DNA from: Pedobacter aquatilis
GTDB taxonomy: Bacteria; Bacteroidota; Bacteroidia; Sphingobacteriales; Sphingobacteriaceae
DNA length: 64,000 nt
Direction: 5' to 3'
Assembly: GCF_030409415.1 (NCBI RefSeq)
Contig: NZ_JAUFPW010000009.1
Coordinates: 144,174-208,173 of the forward strand
The notes beneath the pieces are model-generated. The model saw nothing but the letters and a program-made list of their open reading frames with translations. It made no database searches and was not told where the DNA came from. The translations under genes were made by a program, and so were the position numbers. Shown here in pieces: positions 53,263 to 62,212 of the stretch (the stretch's first letter is position 1; every line of letters begins with the position of its first letter).

Positions 53263-54681
53263 TTACGATAAAAATGAATTAGAAAAAGCAAGCAATGCTT
53301 CTTCTTCGAAATGCCTGGCTATAAACTGAATACTTAACGGCAAACCTGCTGCATTATTGCCTAAAGGCAGTGCAATAGCCGGATTGCCACTCAGCGATGG
53401 TAAAACTGTAAAAATATCTGCCATGTACATTACCAATGGATCTTGCAAATTATCGCCAATTTTAAATGGTGCCGTTGGTGCCACAGGCGATAAAATCAAA
53501 TCAAAATCATTAAATAGCTCATCAAGCTTTTCTCTGATTAATCTTCTTACCTGTTGTGCCTTCTGGTAATATGCATCATAATAACCTGCACTTAATACAA
53601 ATGTTCCGAGTAAGATACGACGCTTAACTTCCTCCCCAAAACCTTCAGAACGGGAAAATTTATATAAATCTGTAAGTGATTTTGCTTCTTCGTTACGGTA
53701 GCCGTAATGTACACCATCGTAGCGGGAAAGATTTGATGATGCCTCTGCAGTGGTTAATATGTAATAAGCCGGAACGAGATAATCAAGCAAATCAAATGAA
53801 ACATACTCAACCGTGTGGCCTTTTTGCTTTAAATCTTCAATTGATTTTAAAATCGACGTTTTAATTTCAGGGTCAAGCGCATCGCTTTCGATGGTCTCTT
53901 TTAAAACAGCAATTTTTTGTTTTTTATCATCGTTCAGTTGAGCAGAATATTCAGGAACTTTAATTGGAGATACTGTAGAGTCATTTTCATCAGCGCCAGC
54001 TAAAACCTGTAATAGTATTGCGGCATCTTCAACGGATGAAGTTATTGGTCCAACCTGATCAAATGACGAAGCATAGGCGATTACACCATATCTAGAAATT
54101 CTACCATAAGTTGGTTTTAAACCAATTTGTCCGCAAAAGGCAGCTGGCTGACGAACAGAGCCACCTGTATCGGTACCTAATGCAGCCAAACACATATCTG
54201 CCTGAACAGCTACTGCAGAACCACCAGAAGAACCTCCCGAAACAAGTTCTGGGTTTGCAGCATTCTTTACAGCTCCGAAGTAAGAGGTTTCATTTGAGCC
54301 GCCCATTGCAAATTCATCACAATTTAATCGACCAATAATAATCGCATCTTCTTGCAATAAACGTTCTACAACTGTAGAAGAATAAGGAGATACAAATCCA
54401 TCGAGCATTTTTGATGATGCCGTAACGATATGATCTTGATAGCAAATGTTATCCTTTATACCGATAACCATTCCTGCAAGTTTACCTTGCGTACCATCTT
54501 CTATTTTTTGCTGTACTGCTTTCGCTTGTGCCTCTGCCGAATAAAAAAACACCTCATTAAATGCGTTGAGGTGTTCGTTTGTTTCAATTTGCTTAAAATA
54601 ATAAGCCAATAAATCGGGTAAAGTTAATTGCTTTTGCGAAATGAGCGCTTGTATCTCTTTAAGAGAACTGTATTTCTTCAA
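53263..54681 (-). CDS. gatA: aspartyl/glutamyl-tRNA amidotransferase subunit A
   Basis: 472 residues from a TTG start (54681). Amidase signature with the Ser-cisSer-Lys triad K76 (GIKDN), S151 (SGGSSGGS) and S175 (TDTGGSVRQPA). GYYDAYYQKAQQVR and LSPVAPTAPF fit GatA, not a generic amidase. It releases ammonia from glutamine to amidate mischarged tRNA with GatB/C, which lie elsewhere. The C-terminus (LLAFSNSFLS) is short and its stop lies in repeat-derived sequence, so the original end may have been replaced. Confidence 0.93.
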   Translation of the reverse strand: MKKYSSLKEIQALISQKQLTLPDLLAYYFKQIETNEHLNAFNEVFFYSAEAQAKAVQQKIEDGTQGKLAGMVIGIKDNICYQDHIVTASSKMLDGFVSPYSSTVVERLLQEDAIIIGRLNCDEFAMGGSNETSYFGAVKNAANPELVSGGSSGGSAVAVQADMCLAALGTDTGGSVRQPAAFCGQIGLKPTYGRISRYGVIAYASSFDQVGPITSSVEDAAILLQVLAGADENDSTVSPIKVPEYSAQLNDDKKQKIAVLKETIESDALDPEIKTSILKSIEDLKQKGHTVEYVSFDLLDYLVPAYYILTTAEASSNLSRYDGVHYGYRNEEAKSLTDLYKFSRSEGFGEEVKRRILLGTFVLSAGYYDAYYQKAQQVRRLIREKLDELFNDFDLILSPVAPTAPFKIGDNLQDPLVMYMADIFTVLPSLSGNPAIALPLGNNAAGLPLSIQFIARHFEEEALLAFSNSFLS

Positions 54682-54696
54682 AACTTAAAATTTGTG

Positions 54697-54897
54697 TTAA
54701 ACGGTTTTATCGCGGTTTGAAGGATCAACTTGTTCACCATCAACTCCATCCTTACCATCTTTAAATTCTTTAACGCCTTTACCTAAGCCACGCATAAGTT
54801 CAGGAATTTTTTTACCACCAAATAATAATAATACCACTACTGCAATGATAATAATTTCTGGTGTGCCAAGCATTGCTGCTATTGTTGTATTTAACAT
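54697..54897 (-). CDS. tatA: Sec-independent protein translocase TatA/E-like protein, paralogue 1
   Basis: 66 residues: a short N-terminal membrane helix ([14 protein letters not shown]), the FGGKKIPEL hinge, then an amphipathic helix ([14 protein letters not shown]) and a charged tail. It fits the twin-arginine pore-forming subunit. 11 bp separate it from a second TatA-like gene. TatC is not in the window. Confidence 0.9.
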   Translation of the reverse strand: MLNTTIAAMLGTPEIIIIAVVVLLLFGGKKIPELMRGLGKGVKEFKDGKDGVDGEQVDPSNRDKTV

Positions 54898-54908
54898 AAC
54901 TTTTTAGT

Positions 54909-55280
54909 TTAAACTTTTTGACTGTCTGTTACAATTTTTTCATCAATGGGAGTACTGCTAACAGAGGAATGATTGCTATCTGAATTTGATTCAACTTTTT
55001 CATCTACAGAAGAATCATCTGTTGGATGGTGTCGCTGGCTGTGTGTATTTGTAGCATTTTGTTCTTCGTCTTTATCCAAATCCATTGCATTAATATTTCT
55101 ATGGATTTCACGTTTTACACCATCAGAAGCATCCTTAAACTCTCTAATTCCCTTCCCTAATCCTCTTGCTAATTCGGGTAATTTTTTACCTCCAAATAAC
55201 AAAAGAACCACTACTAAAATGAGTACGATCTCAGATCCACCCATATTTAAAAACTCTAATAACGTGCCTTGATACATCAC
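54909..55280 (-). CDS. Sec-independent protein translocase TatA/E-like protein with acidic tail, paralogue 2
   Basis: 123 residues. Membrane helix ([14 protein letters not shown]), [20 protein letters not shown], then a tail of about 70 residues rich in Asp, Ser, His and Glu ([20 protein letters not shown]). The tail is about twice the length seen in paralogue 1 and is low-complexity. A TatB role is possible but the hinge is TatA-like. First in the tatA pair. Confidence 0.88.
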   Translation of the reverse strand: MMYQGTLLEFLNMGGSEIVLILVVVLLLFGGKKLPELARGLGKGIREFKDASDGVKREIHRNINAMDLDKDEEQNATNTHSQRHHPTDDSSVDEKVESNSDSNHSSVSSTPIDEKIVTDSQKV

Positions 55281-55294
55281 TAATCTATTTTATA

Positions 55295-55302
55295 CAAATA
55301 TA
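55295..55302 (-). promoter_or_regulatory. -7 promoter box for the tatA pair
   Basis: On the minus strand TATATTTG matches TAnnTTTG, 15 bp before the ATG at 55280. Confidence 0.45.
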
Positions 55303-55320
55303 AACATTAATTGCCTATTG

Positions 55321-56616
55321 TTATTTACTAATCCAAGCTTCTGGATTTAATTTGGATTGGCCTCTCATAATCTCAAAATGCAGTTCAGCAGCATCTCCGG
55401 TTACGGCCAAAGTACCAATGGTTTCACGCGTATTTACGTTATCACCTTTTTTAACACTCACCGAACGAAGATTTTGATAAACTGTAAAGTAGTTTCCATG
55501 TTGCAATACAACAACATATTTTCCATAAATCAAGTTCACAAACAATACTTCTCCATCAAACACTGCTCTAACTGGAGCTCCATCGGCAGCAGTTATATTT
55601 ACACCTTCGTTATTCATAGAAGCTTGATCGACTTTATGAACACCAAAATGTTCAGTAATTGTACCCGAAACCGGATAAGGGAGTCTACCTCTATTGTTTT
55701 CAAAACCTGCAGCAAGTTTAGCAGAGCTCGCATCGTTGGTTAGCAATTCATTTGTTGATTTTTCTTTTACTGGTGCTGCTGCTGCAGGCACTGGCTTATT
55801 TTCGGCTTTTGCCTTAGCTACTGCTGCGGCTCTGGCTGCGGCTTCTTTTGCTGCCGCTATCCTTGCTTCTTCAGCTGCTTTACGCTTAGCCTCCTCAATC
55901 GCTCTTTGTATCGCCAATCTAATTGCCCTGTCAATCTGCGCCTGTTGTTTCTTTCTGGTATTGATATCCTGCTTAAATTGTCTTTCTTGTTTACTTAAGC
56001 TATTTAGCACAGCTGATTGCTGATTTTTATCTTTACCTAAACGCTCACGTTCTCTTTCCTGTTCTTTTAAAAGTTCACTTTTTTCTCTTAAAGTCTTGTC
56101 CAGAACTTTAATTTTTCCATTTAATTCAGTCTGCGTATTCTCTATATAACCCGCTTGTTTTTTACGATATTGACTGAATTGCTGTAAATATTTAATTCGT
56201 TTGTATGCTTGATTAAAATCTCTTGCAGCAAAAATAAACATCATTTTTTCGTAAGCATTTCTGTTGCGCTGTGCAAAGCGAATCATTCCCGCATACTCTT
56301 TTTTCAAATCGCCAAGCTGACCTTGTAATGTATGTACGGTATTTGTGTTTTGAGAGATTTGGTTATCAAGGTTTTTTATTTCTGAATTAATAGTTCCGAT
56401 TTTATCTTGGCGAAGCCTAATCTGAGCATTGATAGCGTTTATTTGCTGCAATGTAAGTTTTTTACCACTTGCAGTTTTATTTAAGTTTTTTTGTAGCTGC
56501 TCAATTTCTCGCTGTATCGCTTCTTTTTTTCTCCGTAATTGGCTTTCAGTTTGCGCTGTCGAAGAAAAGGCAATTGTGCTTAAAAACAGGATGATTTGGA
56601 GTTTGTATAGCTTCAT
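55321..56616 (-). CDS. EnvC-like murein hydrolase activator (degenerate M23 domain)
   Basis: 431 residues. Signal peptide (MKLYKLQIILFLSTIAFSSTA), a long coiled coil (about 25-250, e.g. LRRKKEAIQREIEQLQKNL), an Ala/Lys/Glu-rich linker, and a LytM domain (about 310-430). The metal ligands are changed: the HxxxD motif (HKGIDI in active enzymes) reads NEGVNI, and the first His of the HxH motif is Glu (ELHFEI). It should therefore not cut peptidoglycan itself but activate an amidase, as E. coli EnvC does. Downstream of the DUF4292 gene on the same strand. Confidence 0.9.
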   Translation of the reverse strand: MKLYKLQIILFLSTIAFSSTAQTESQLRRKKEAIQREIEQLQKNLNKTASGKKLTLQQINAINAQIRLRQDKIGTINSEIKNLDNQISQNTNTVHTLQGQLGDLKKEYAGMIRFAQRNRNAYEKMMFIFAARDFNQAYKRIKYLQQFSQYRKKQAGYIENTQTELNGKIKVLDKTLREKSELLKEQERERERLGKDKNQQSAVLNSLSKQERQFKQDINTRKKQQAQIDRAIRLAIQRAIEEAKRKAAEEARIAAAKEAAARAAAVAKAKAENKPVPAAAAPVKEKSTNELLTNDASSAKLAAGFENNRGRLPYPVSGTITEHFGVHKVDQASMNNEGVNITAADGAPVRAVFDGEVLFVNLIYGKYVVVLQHGNYFTVYQNLRSVSVKKGDNVNTRETIGTLAVTGDAAELHFEIMRGQSKLNPEAWISK

Positions 56617-56771
56617 TAAGCCAAAAGTATAAAAATTTTACAGTAAAAAGTATTAAAATTAAGTTACAAAGGGCATTAGCAAGTCTTCTTCACAAATTCT
56701 TCATGCCTATAACGAAATTAAAAACTGTAAAATTTTTATGCAGAAATTTAATAAGAATTAAACCAGAACCA

Positions 56772-57563
56772 CTATTTTACAGTTGTATATCGCTTTGGTA
56801 CTGTAAACGGAAATTCTACCGGAACATTGCCATCAATTTTTACATATTGCAAATCAATATTGATTTTTTTTGTGCCTGATAAGGTATTGATTTTTAAAGC
56901 CCCAGGAAAAAGAAACTCATTAAGTTTTTGATAGTCAGAATAATTAACTTTTAGTGCCTGACCATTTTTTGAATCGTTAAGGTTAGTTTCCGCAACCTTG
57001 AAAAGGGTATTAAACAATAAGCGGTAATCTAAACTCTCCTTACTTCCAGAAACAACCCAAGCACCTCCAACTTGTTTTATATCAGATTTATCAGTAAGAA
57101 ATTCGCCCATTGCATTACCAGTTAAAATAGATTGAAGTGTATTAAAATTAACCTGTTTATTGGTGAAATTGTAAATATAACTGAAAGGTTTTTTCAGGTA
57201 TTCGCTCTTCAATTTATTCTGAATTTTAATGCTATCAGGTGTTATTAGAGCCCTTGCAACTTCTGCCATACCCCCTAAAGCAGTAATACTAACCCAAATC
57301 ACTTCCTTATCTTTCATTCTGAAATTCATGGTTACATCATTAGCATCTCCAGAAATATCAAGCGAAGCTTTTGCCTTTAATGAAAGTGTGTTAAACTTAA
57401 GTTGTTTGCTATTAAGTAAGTTTAAGCCTTCGGCTTTAGAATTATCGGTTTTTGGGGCAGTTGTAGTTGGTGGTGCAACAACAATTTCTTTTTTAGGTTT
57501 ACAAGCAACAAAAAAGGTTGCCGCCGAAAGAATCATTACACTATTTAAAATATTTCTTTTCAT
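56772..57563 (-). CDS. DUF4292 lipoprotein
   Basis: 263 residues. Lipoprotein signal with cysteine after a hydrophobic run (MILSAATFFVACKPKKE). The body fits DUF4292: an LNSKQLKFNTLSLKAKASLD strand region, MRMKDKxIWVSIT-like (FRMKDKEVIWVSITALG), and a beta-rich C-terminus. The fold is thought to be LolA/LolB-like, so a lipid or lipoprotein role is a fair guess. It starts 23 bp inside the 3' end of the upstream TPR gene. Confidence 0.85.
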   Translation of the reverse strand: MKRNILNSVMILSAATFFVACKPKKEIVVAPPTTTAPKTDNSKAEGLNLLNSKQLKFNTLSLKAKASLDISGDANDVTMNFRMKDKEVIWVSITALGGMAEVARALITPDSIKIQNKLKSEYLKKPFSYIYNFTNKQVNFNTLQSILTGNAMGEFLTDKSDIKQVGGAWVVSGSKESLDYRLLFNTLFKVAETNLNDSKNGQALKVNYSDYQKLNEFLFPGALKINTLSGTKKINIDLQYVKIDGNVPVEFPFTVPKRYTTVK

Positions 57564-59226
57564 TGATTTTCTTTATTAAAACTTCGGAGCCATTTCCGGC
57601 CTCTTTTGCCTTTTGCCATTGGATAAGTGCAGCATCCTTTTCACCTTTCATATAAAGGATATCTCCATAACGCTCCAAGTAAACACCGTTCTTATTACTA
57701 TTGTTTTGCAAGGCCTTTTCTATCCAGGTTTTGGCTAAATCGTACTTTTGTTGCTTAAATAAAATGAAGGCGTAAGTATCTACAACCGAAGCATTCTCTG
57801 GCATAGCACTCGCCGCAGTTTCGGCATACTTAGCGGCTTTAGCCAAATCATCATTTCTGAGCGCAAGATAATATGCATAATTATTCATAATCAAATAATT
57901 ATCCGGCTCAGTTGAAATCGCCTTCTCGAATGCAACTTTGGCCTGAGAAAAATTATTTTGATTAATAAAGATGTCTCCTTGCAATGCGTAAATCTGAGCC
58001 TGTAAGCTCTTATTATCTACATCAAGTTGAAGTGCATTCTTAAGATTGCTTTGAGCATTATCATATTTTCCGGTTTTGTACAGCGCATAGGCAACATAGT
58101 AATACAAACTTGCCTGGTTAGGATAAATGGCTAATGCTTCATCGCCCAATTTAACAGCATCAGGGTAATGACCAAGCAATGTTTGAATGTTAATTACCTG
58201 CTCCCAAACCGCATAAACCTGTTCGTTTAGTTTTAATGCAGATTGATATAGAACCAACGCTTCTTTTAATTTATTCTGCTGATACAACACATCGCCATAA
58301 AGTGCAAGTGATTTCGCATCGTTAGGATTTGCTTCTGCCAGGTTTTTACTTAACGCAGTAATGTTTTTTGCAACAATTGGTTCTTCAATTTTCGGGAAAA
58401 GCGCAGCCACAATTTTAACCTTTTCGTCAATCGGCATTTCCTCACTTTCAAAAGCCAATTTTAAGGAGGCAAATGCTGCATCATCGTTTTTTTGTTTGCG
58501 GTAGATATCAGCTAAACCAAGGTTCACTTCAAAATTCTTAGGCTCGATTTGTTGTGCCTTTAACAGAACTTTTAAGGCTTCGGCATCATTATTTTTTTGA
58601 ATGAGTAAACCCGCAGCATATAGGTAATTTTTCACATCAGCCTGGTTGCCTTCCAACAACTTTACAATATCGCTTTCAGATGCATTACCACCATCCACTC
58701 TTCTTCTGGCATTTGTTAATGCTCTGGAAGCACCAAATTTACTTTCAATCTCATTAAAAGTCTTTTTTGCTTCTTCTACCTGATTGGCAATTAACTGAGC
58801 GTTCGCTTTATCAAAATAATAAATATCATTATCCGGTTCGATGGCTATTAATTGATTAAAGGCCGAAACTAGTTCTGTCATGTTATTATTTCGCTTATAA
58901 ACCTCCGTTAACAAACGCAAATACCATTTATTGCCAGCATTTAAACCAATCGCTTTTTTGATGTTTAATTCAGCTTCTGTAAGTTTATTAAGCCTTAAAT
59001 TCAAACTTGCAAGCTCATAATAAGCCGCATGATTTTTCACATCAATTGCAACAACCTTATTAAAATTTGTTGATGCAACCGCATAATTTTCTGACATTTT
59101 TTCGCGTAAGCCGGCAAAGAAAAGCTGCTTAACCATATTGCTGTCCTGGTTTGCACTTACAGGCGGCAACTGACTAAAAGCTTTAAGGCCAAAACTTAAC
59201 AATGCAAAAAAAATGTATTTCTTCAT
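57541..59226 (-). CDS. TPR-repeat protein
   Basis: 561 residues. Signal peptide (MKKYIFFALLSFGLKAFSQ). At least ten TPR motifs over residues 30-550, for example AAYYELASLNLRLNKLTEAE, NYLYAAGLLIQKNNDAEALK and SLYYYVAYALYKTGKYDNAQ. It is periplasmic or outer-membrane-attached by inference. It overlaps the DUF4292 lipoprotein gene by 23 bp, so the two are translationally coupled and may act together in envelope assembly. Confidence 0.85.
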   Translation of the reverse strand: MKKYIFFALLSFGLKAFSQLPPVSANQDSNMVKQLFFAGLREKMSENYAVASTNFNKVVAIDVKNHAAYYELASLNLRLNKLTEAELNIKKAIGLNAGNKWYLRLLTEVYKRNNNMTELVSAFNQLIAIEPDNDIYYFDKANAQLIANQVEEAKKTFNEIESKFGASRALTNARRRVDGGNASESDIVKLLEGNQADVKNYLYAAGLLIQKNNDAEALKVLLKAQQIEPKNFEVNLGLADIYRKQKNDDAAFASLKLAFESEEMPIDEKVKIVAALFPKIEEPIVAKNITALSKNLAEANPNDAKSLALYGDVLYQQNKLKEALVLYQSALKLNEQVYAVWEQVINIQTLLGHYPDAVKLGDEALAIYPNQASLYYYVAYALYKTGKYDNAQSNLKNALQLDVDNKSLQAQIYALQGDIFINQNNFSQAKVAFEKAISTEPDNYLIMNNYAYYLALRNDDLAKAAKYAETAASAMPENASVVDTYAFILFKQQKYDLAKTWIEKALQNNSNKNGVYLERYGDILYMKGEKDAALIQWQKAKEAGNGSEVLIKKINEKKYFK

Positions 59227-59308
59227 AATTTACATGGATATGGCGAATTCAGATAGCTGAAAACATTCAATCATTCAAAACGAATCATTCAATAATTCAA
59301 ATTTAGCT

Positions 59309-60790
59309 TTAACGTTTTAACATTTTCATTAATTCAGCTTTCTCAAAATATGCAATTCCGGCAACAAATGCGATTAACATGGCATTGCCGATGTAAATGT
59401 TTTTATCGAATACAAAAAATGATGTAAACACGATGATTGTTGAAATAACTATGTAAGTTAATATTTTTTTAAGGTTGTAAGGAATTGGGTAGTATTTTTG
59501 ACCTAAGATGTAAGAAATAATCGTCATACTGGCATAAGCAGCCATAGATACCCAGGCCGAACCCATATAACCAAATTTTGGAATCAAGACTACGTTTAAT
59601 ACAATTGTGATTATGGCGCCAATTACAGATATATACAAGCCAAAATGGGTTTGGTCTGATAGCCGATACCAAATGGATAGATTCATATAGATACCTAAAA
59701 AAACATAGCCTAAGAGTAAATATGGAACAGCCGGTAAGCCTACCCAATATTCTTCATTTCTGATGAAGAATTTTAGAAGTTCTATATTGGCAACCAAAGC
59801 AACGAATAACACAGCCAATGCAATAACGAAATATTGCAGAATTTTTGAGTAAGTATGCTTGGCGTTTTCGTTTTTAGCGTGACTAAAGAAAAATGGTTCA
59901 GCACCTAATCTGAATGCGGTAATAAAAATGCTTAAGAAAATGGCGATTTTACAAACTGCTCCATAAATCCCAACCTGAACATTTGCAATATCTGGAGGCA
60001 ATAACTCTTTTAAAACAATTTTATCAAGATTCTCATTAACGATAAAAGACAAATTCGCAATTAGAATTGGCCAACTGTAGGAGAACATGTTTGAAAACAA
60101 TGCCCTATCAAACCGCAATTGTAACTTAAGAAACTCCGGAATTAATGCCAAAAGGGTTGCTAAACTCGCAATAAGGTTTGCAACAAATACATAGCCAATC
60201 CATTGATGGCGATACCAGGAATTTAACCACGAAGCACCTATCCAATTATTTTTTATAATTGCTGGTAGAACGAAAATAAACAGGAGATTAAAACCTACAA
60301 AACACCCAATATTTAAGAATTTAACAATGCTATATTTCATTGGTCTTCCATCGGCACGAAGCTTGGCAAAAGGAATTACACAAATCGCATCAACAAATAA
60401 AATCCATAAAAATAAACTTACGTATTGTTTATAATCCGGTATTTCTGAAGCTTTAATAGCAAGATATGAAGCAATAGAATTAGAAAAAACTAAACCAGTT
60501 AAAAGAAAAAGTGTAGAAACAAAAGCTATACATAAGAATGAATTGTTGTAAACCTGTTGTTTCTTATCTTCAAACTTATTCAAATACCTGAAATAGGTGC
60601 TTTCCATCCCAAAGGCCAGAACTGCGTTGATTAGCGACGCATTTGCATACATGTTAGTGAAAACACCGTACACGCCGGCACGATAAACACCTGTATAAAT
60701 CGGTGTCAAGATAAAATTGAACAACCTGGAGAAAACGGTACTGATACCGTAAACCATGGTTTGCCCAAGAAATTTTTTATATACAGACAA
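59309..60790 (-). CDS. oligosaccharide flippase (MOP/Wzx-like)
   Basis: 493 residues with 12-14 hydrophobic helices. N-terminus MSVYKKFLGQTMVYGISTVF then SRLFNFILTPIYTGVY is the polysaccharide-synthesis-protein pattern. It flips lipid-linked glycans or a similar substrate across the inner membrane; the substrate is unknown and no glycosyltransferases are adjacent. The start is TTG; no in-frame ATG precedes it. Four copies of a 7-bp repeat sit right before the start codon. Confidence 0.88.
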   Translation of the reverse strand: MSVYKKFLGQTMVYGISTVFSRLFNFILTPIYTGVYRAGVYGVFTNMYANASLINAVLAFGMESTYFRYLNKFEDKKQQVYNNSFLCIAFVSTLFLLTGLVFSNSIASYLAIKASEIPDYKQYVSLFLWILFVDAICVIPFAKLRADGRPMKYSIVKFLNIGCFVGFNLLFIFVLPAIIKNNWIGASWLNSWYRHQWIGYVFVANLIASLATLLALIPEFLKLQLRFDRALFSNMFSYSWPILIANLSFIVNENLDKIVLKELLPPDIANVQVGIYGAVCKIAIFLSIFITAFRLGAEPFFFSHAKNENAKHTYSKILQYFVIALAVLFVALVANIELLKFFIRNEEYWVGLPAVPYLLLGYVFLGIYMNLSIWYRLSDQTHFGLYISVIGAIITIVLNVVLIPKFGYMGSAWVSMAAYASMTIISYILGQKYYPIPYNLKKILTYIVISTIIVFTSFFVFDKNIYIGNAMLIAFVAGIAYFEKAELMKMLKR

Positions 60791-60792
60791 TG

Positions 60793-60824
60793 GATTTTAG
60801 ATTTTAGATTTTAGATTTTAGATT
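60793..60824. repeat. heptanucleotide tandem repeat (GATTTTA)4 at the flippase start
   Basis: GATTTTA repeated four times plus GATT, 2 bp upstream of the flippase TTG start. It lies in the 5' untranslated or promoter zone, so changes in copy number would alter spacing rather than frame. Confidence 0.85.
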
Positions 60825-60928
60825 GGCAATTCGACCTCCTTAAACTAGAATCAATTTATTTATTAATTGGGATAATTTAAATTTAAGGTTTGCAATCGTA
60901 ATTCGTAAATCTAAAATCATAAATCCCG

Positions 60929-61201
60929 TTACTTTTTATAAACTTCAAAATTAAGATAGTTCTTCACTTCACCTTCGCTTACCGAAACATTTTCAACGCG
61001 AGAACGGTCTGGTCCTTCGTGGCACCAGTTTACAAATTCTTCCAGGAAAATATCGTCTGCCTCTGCCTCAATATAAACAGAACCATCTTTTTCGTTTCTT
61101 ACAAAACCATTAACCGACATTTGATTGGCTATAATTTTGGTAGTTTCTCGAAAACCCACTCCCTGAACTTTTCCGGTAACAACGATATTTAAATGCTTCA
61201 T
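60929..61201 (-). CDS. acyP: acylphosphatase
   Basis: 90 residues, the normal size. Catalytic R18 (GVGFRE) and N36 (VRNEKDGSV) are present, with the GKVQGVGFR loop. It hydrolyses acyl phosphates such as carbamoyl or 1,3-bisphosphoglyceryl phosphate. A TAACTTTG -7 box is at 61239-61232 on the minus strand. Confidence 0.95.
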   Translation of the reverse strand: MKHLNIVVTGKVQGVGFRETTKIIANQMSVNGFVRNEKDGSVYIEAEADDIFLEEFVNWCHEGPDRSRVENVSVSEGEVKNYLNFEVYKK

Positions 61202-61253
61202 TATAGTAAAAGTTGAAATGTTTTAATGTTGCAAAGTTAATAAAGCATCGTTA

Positions 61254-62207
61254 TTAAACTGTTGCATCATATAATTCTTTAAACCTTTTTAATTCTAAAA
61301 CATATTCTGCCCAAATTTCACCTAGAATCTGCTTTGCAGGCTTAACCTTATTTAGCATAGCTGATACTTGCCCGATTTCGAGTTCGCCGTTTTCGATATC
61401 GCCTTCAAACATACCAAGTTTAGCCCTTCCCCTACCCAATAACTCCACCAACTCCGTTCTTCCGGCACCTGCAGCCTCCGCTTGTGCAACGGCATCTGCA
61501 AATTCATTTTTTAGTAACCTAACGGGAACGAGTTTTTTCATCGCCAGTTTTGTATCGCCTTCGGCTGATGAAACAATCTTGTCTTTAAAGTTTTGGTGTG
61601 CAGAAGATTCTTCTGCAACGGCAAATGCAGAACCGATTTGTACTGCATCAGCACCCAAGGCAAAAGCTGCAAGCATCGACTTTCCACTCGAAATACCGCC
61701 CGCAGCAATAACAGGAATATTTACCGCAGCTTTAATCATTGGGATCAAGCACATCGTTGTGGTTTCTTCGCGACCATTGTGTCCTCCGGCTTCAAAACCT
61801 TCGGCAACTATTGCATCAACTCCGGCCTCCTGTGCTTTCAAAGCAAATTTTGTATTGGCAATAACGTGTACAACAGTAATGCCTTTTTCTTTTAGAATGC
61901 TTGTCCACGTTGCCGGATTACCTGCTGAAGAAAAAACAATTTTAACGTCTTCTTCAATCACCACATCAATAATTTCCTGAATATTTGGATATAATAATGG
62001 GATATTGACACCAAAAGGTTTTTCGGTTGCCTGCTTACATTTTTGGATGTGTGTTTGCAAAACATCAGGATACATAGAGCCTGCGCCAATGATGCCTAAG
62101 CCACCAGCATTGGAAACTGCAGAAGCCAATTTCCAACCACTGCACCAAACCATTCCGGCTTGAATAATCGGGTATTTTATATTAAAAAGTTTGCAGATTG
62201 GATTCAT
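61254..62207 (-). CDS. nitronate monooxygenase / FabK-like flavin oxidoreductase
   Basis: 317 residues, NPD-type TIM barrel binding FMN: YPIIQAGMVWCSGWKLASAV, GGLGIIGAG, the AEGFEAGGHNG active-site motif, IPVIAAGGISSGKSMLAAFALGADAVQIGSAF. The family covers nitronate monooxygenases, enoyl-ACP reductase FabK and related enzymes, which cannot be told apart here. It lies 5 bp from the amidohydrolase gene, so the two are probably co-transcribed. Confidence 0.88.
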   Translation of the reverse strand: MNPICKLFNIKYPIIQAGMVWCSGWKLASAVSNAGGLGIIGAGSMYPDVLQTHIQKCKQATEKPFGVNIPLLYPNIQEIIDVVIEEDVKIVFSSAGNPATWTSILKEKGITVVHVIANTKFALKAQEAGVDAIVAEGFEAGGHNGREETTTMCLIPMIKAAVNIPVIAAGGISSGKSMLAAFALGADAVQIGSAFAVAEESSAHQNFKDKIVSSAEGDTKLAMKKLVPVRLLKNEFADAVAQAEAAGAGRTELVELLGRGRAKLGMFEGDIENGELEIGQVSAMLNKVKPAKQILGEIWAEYVLELKRFKELYDATV

Positions 62208-62212
62208 ATTAT

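Noticed and set aside
60793..60824. Frame-switching phase variation of the flippase
   Set aside because: The repeat is upstream of the start codon, so only spacing effects are possible.
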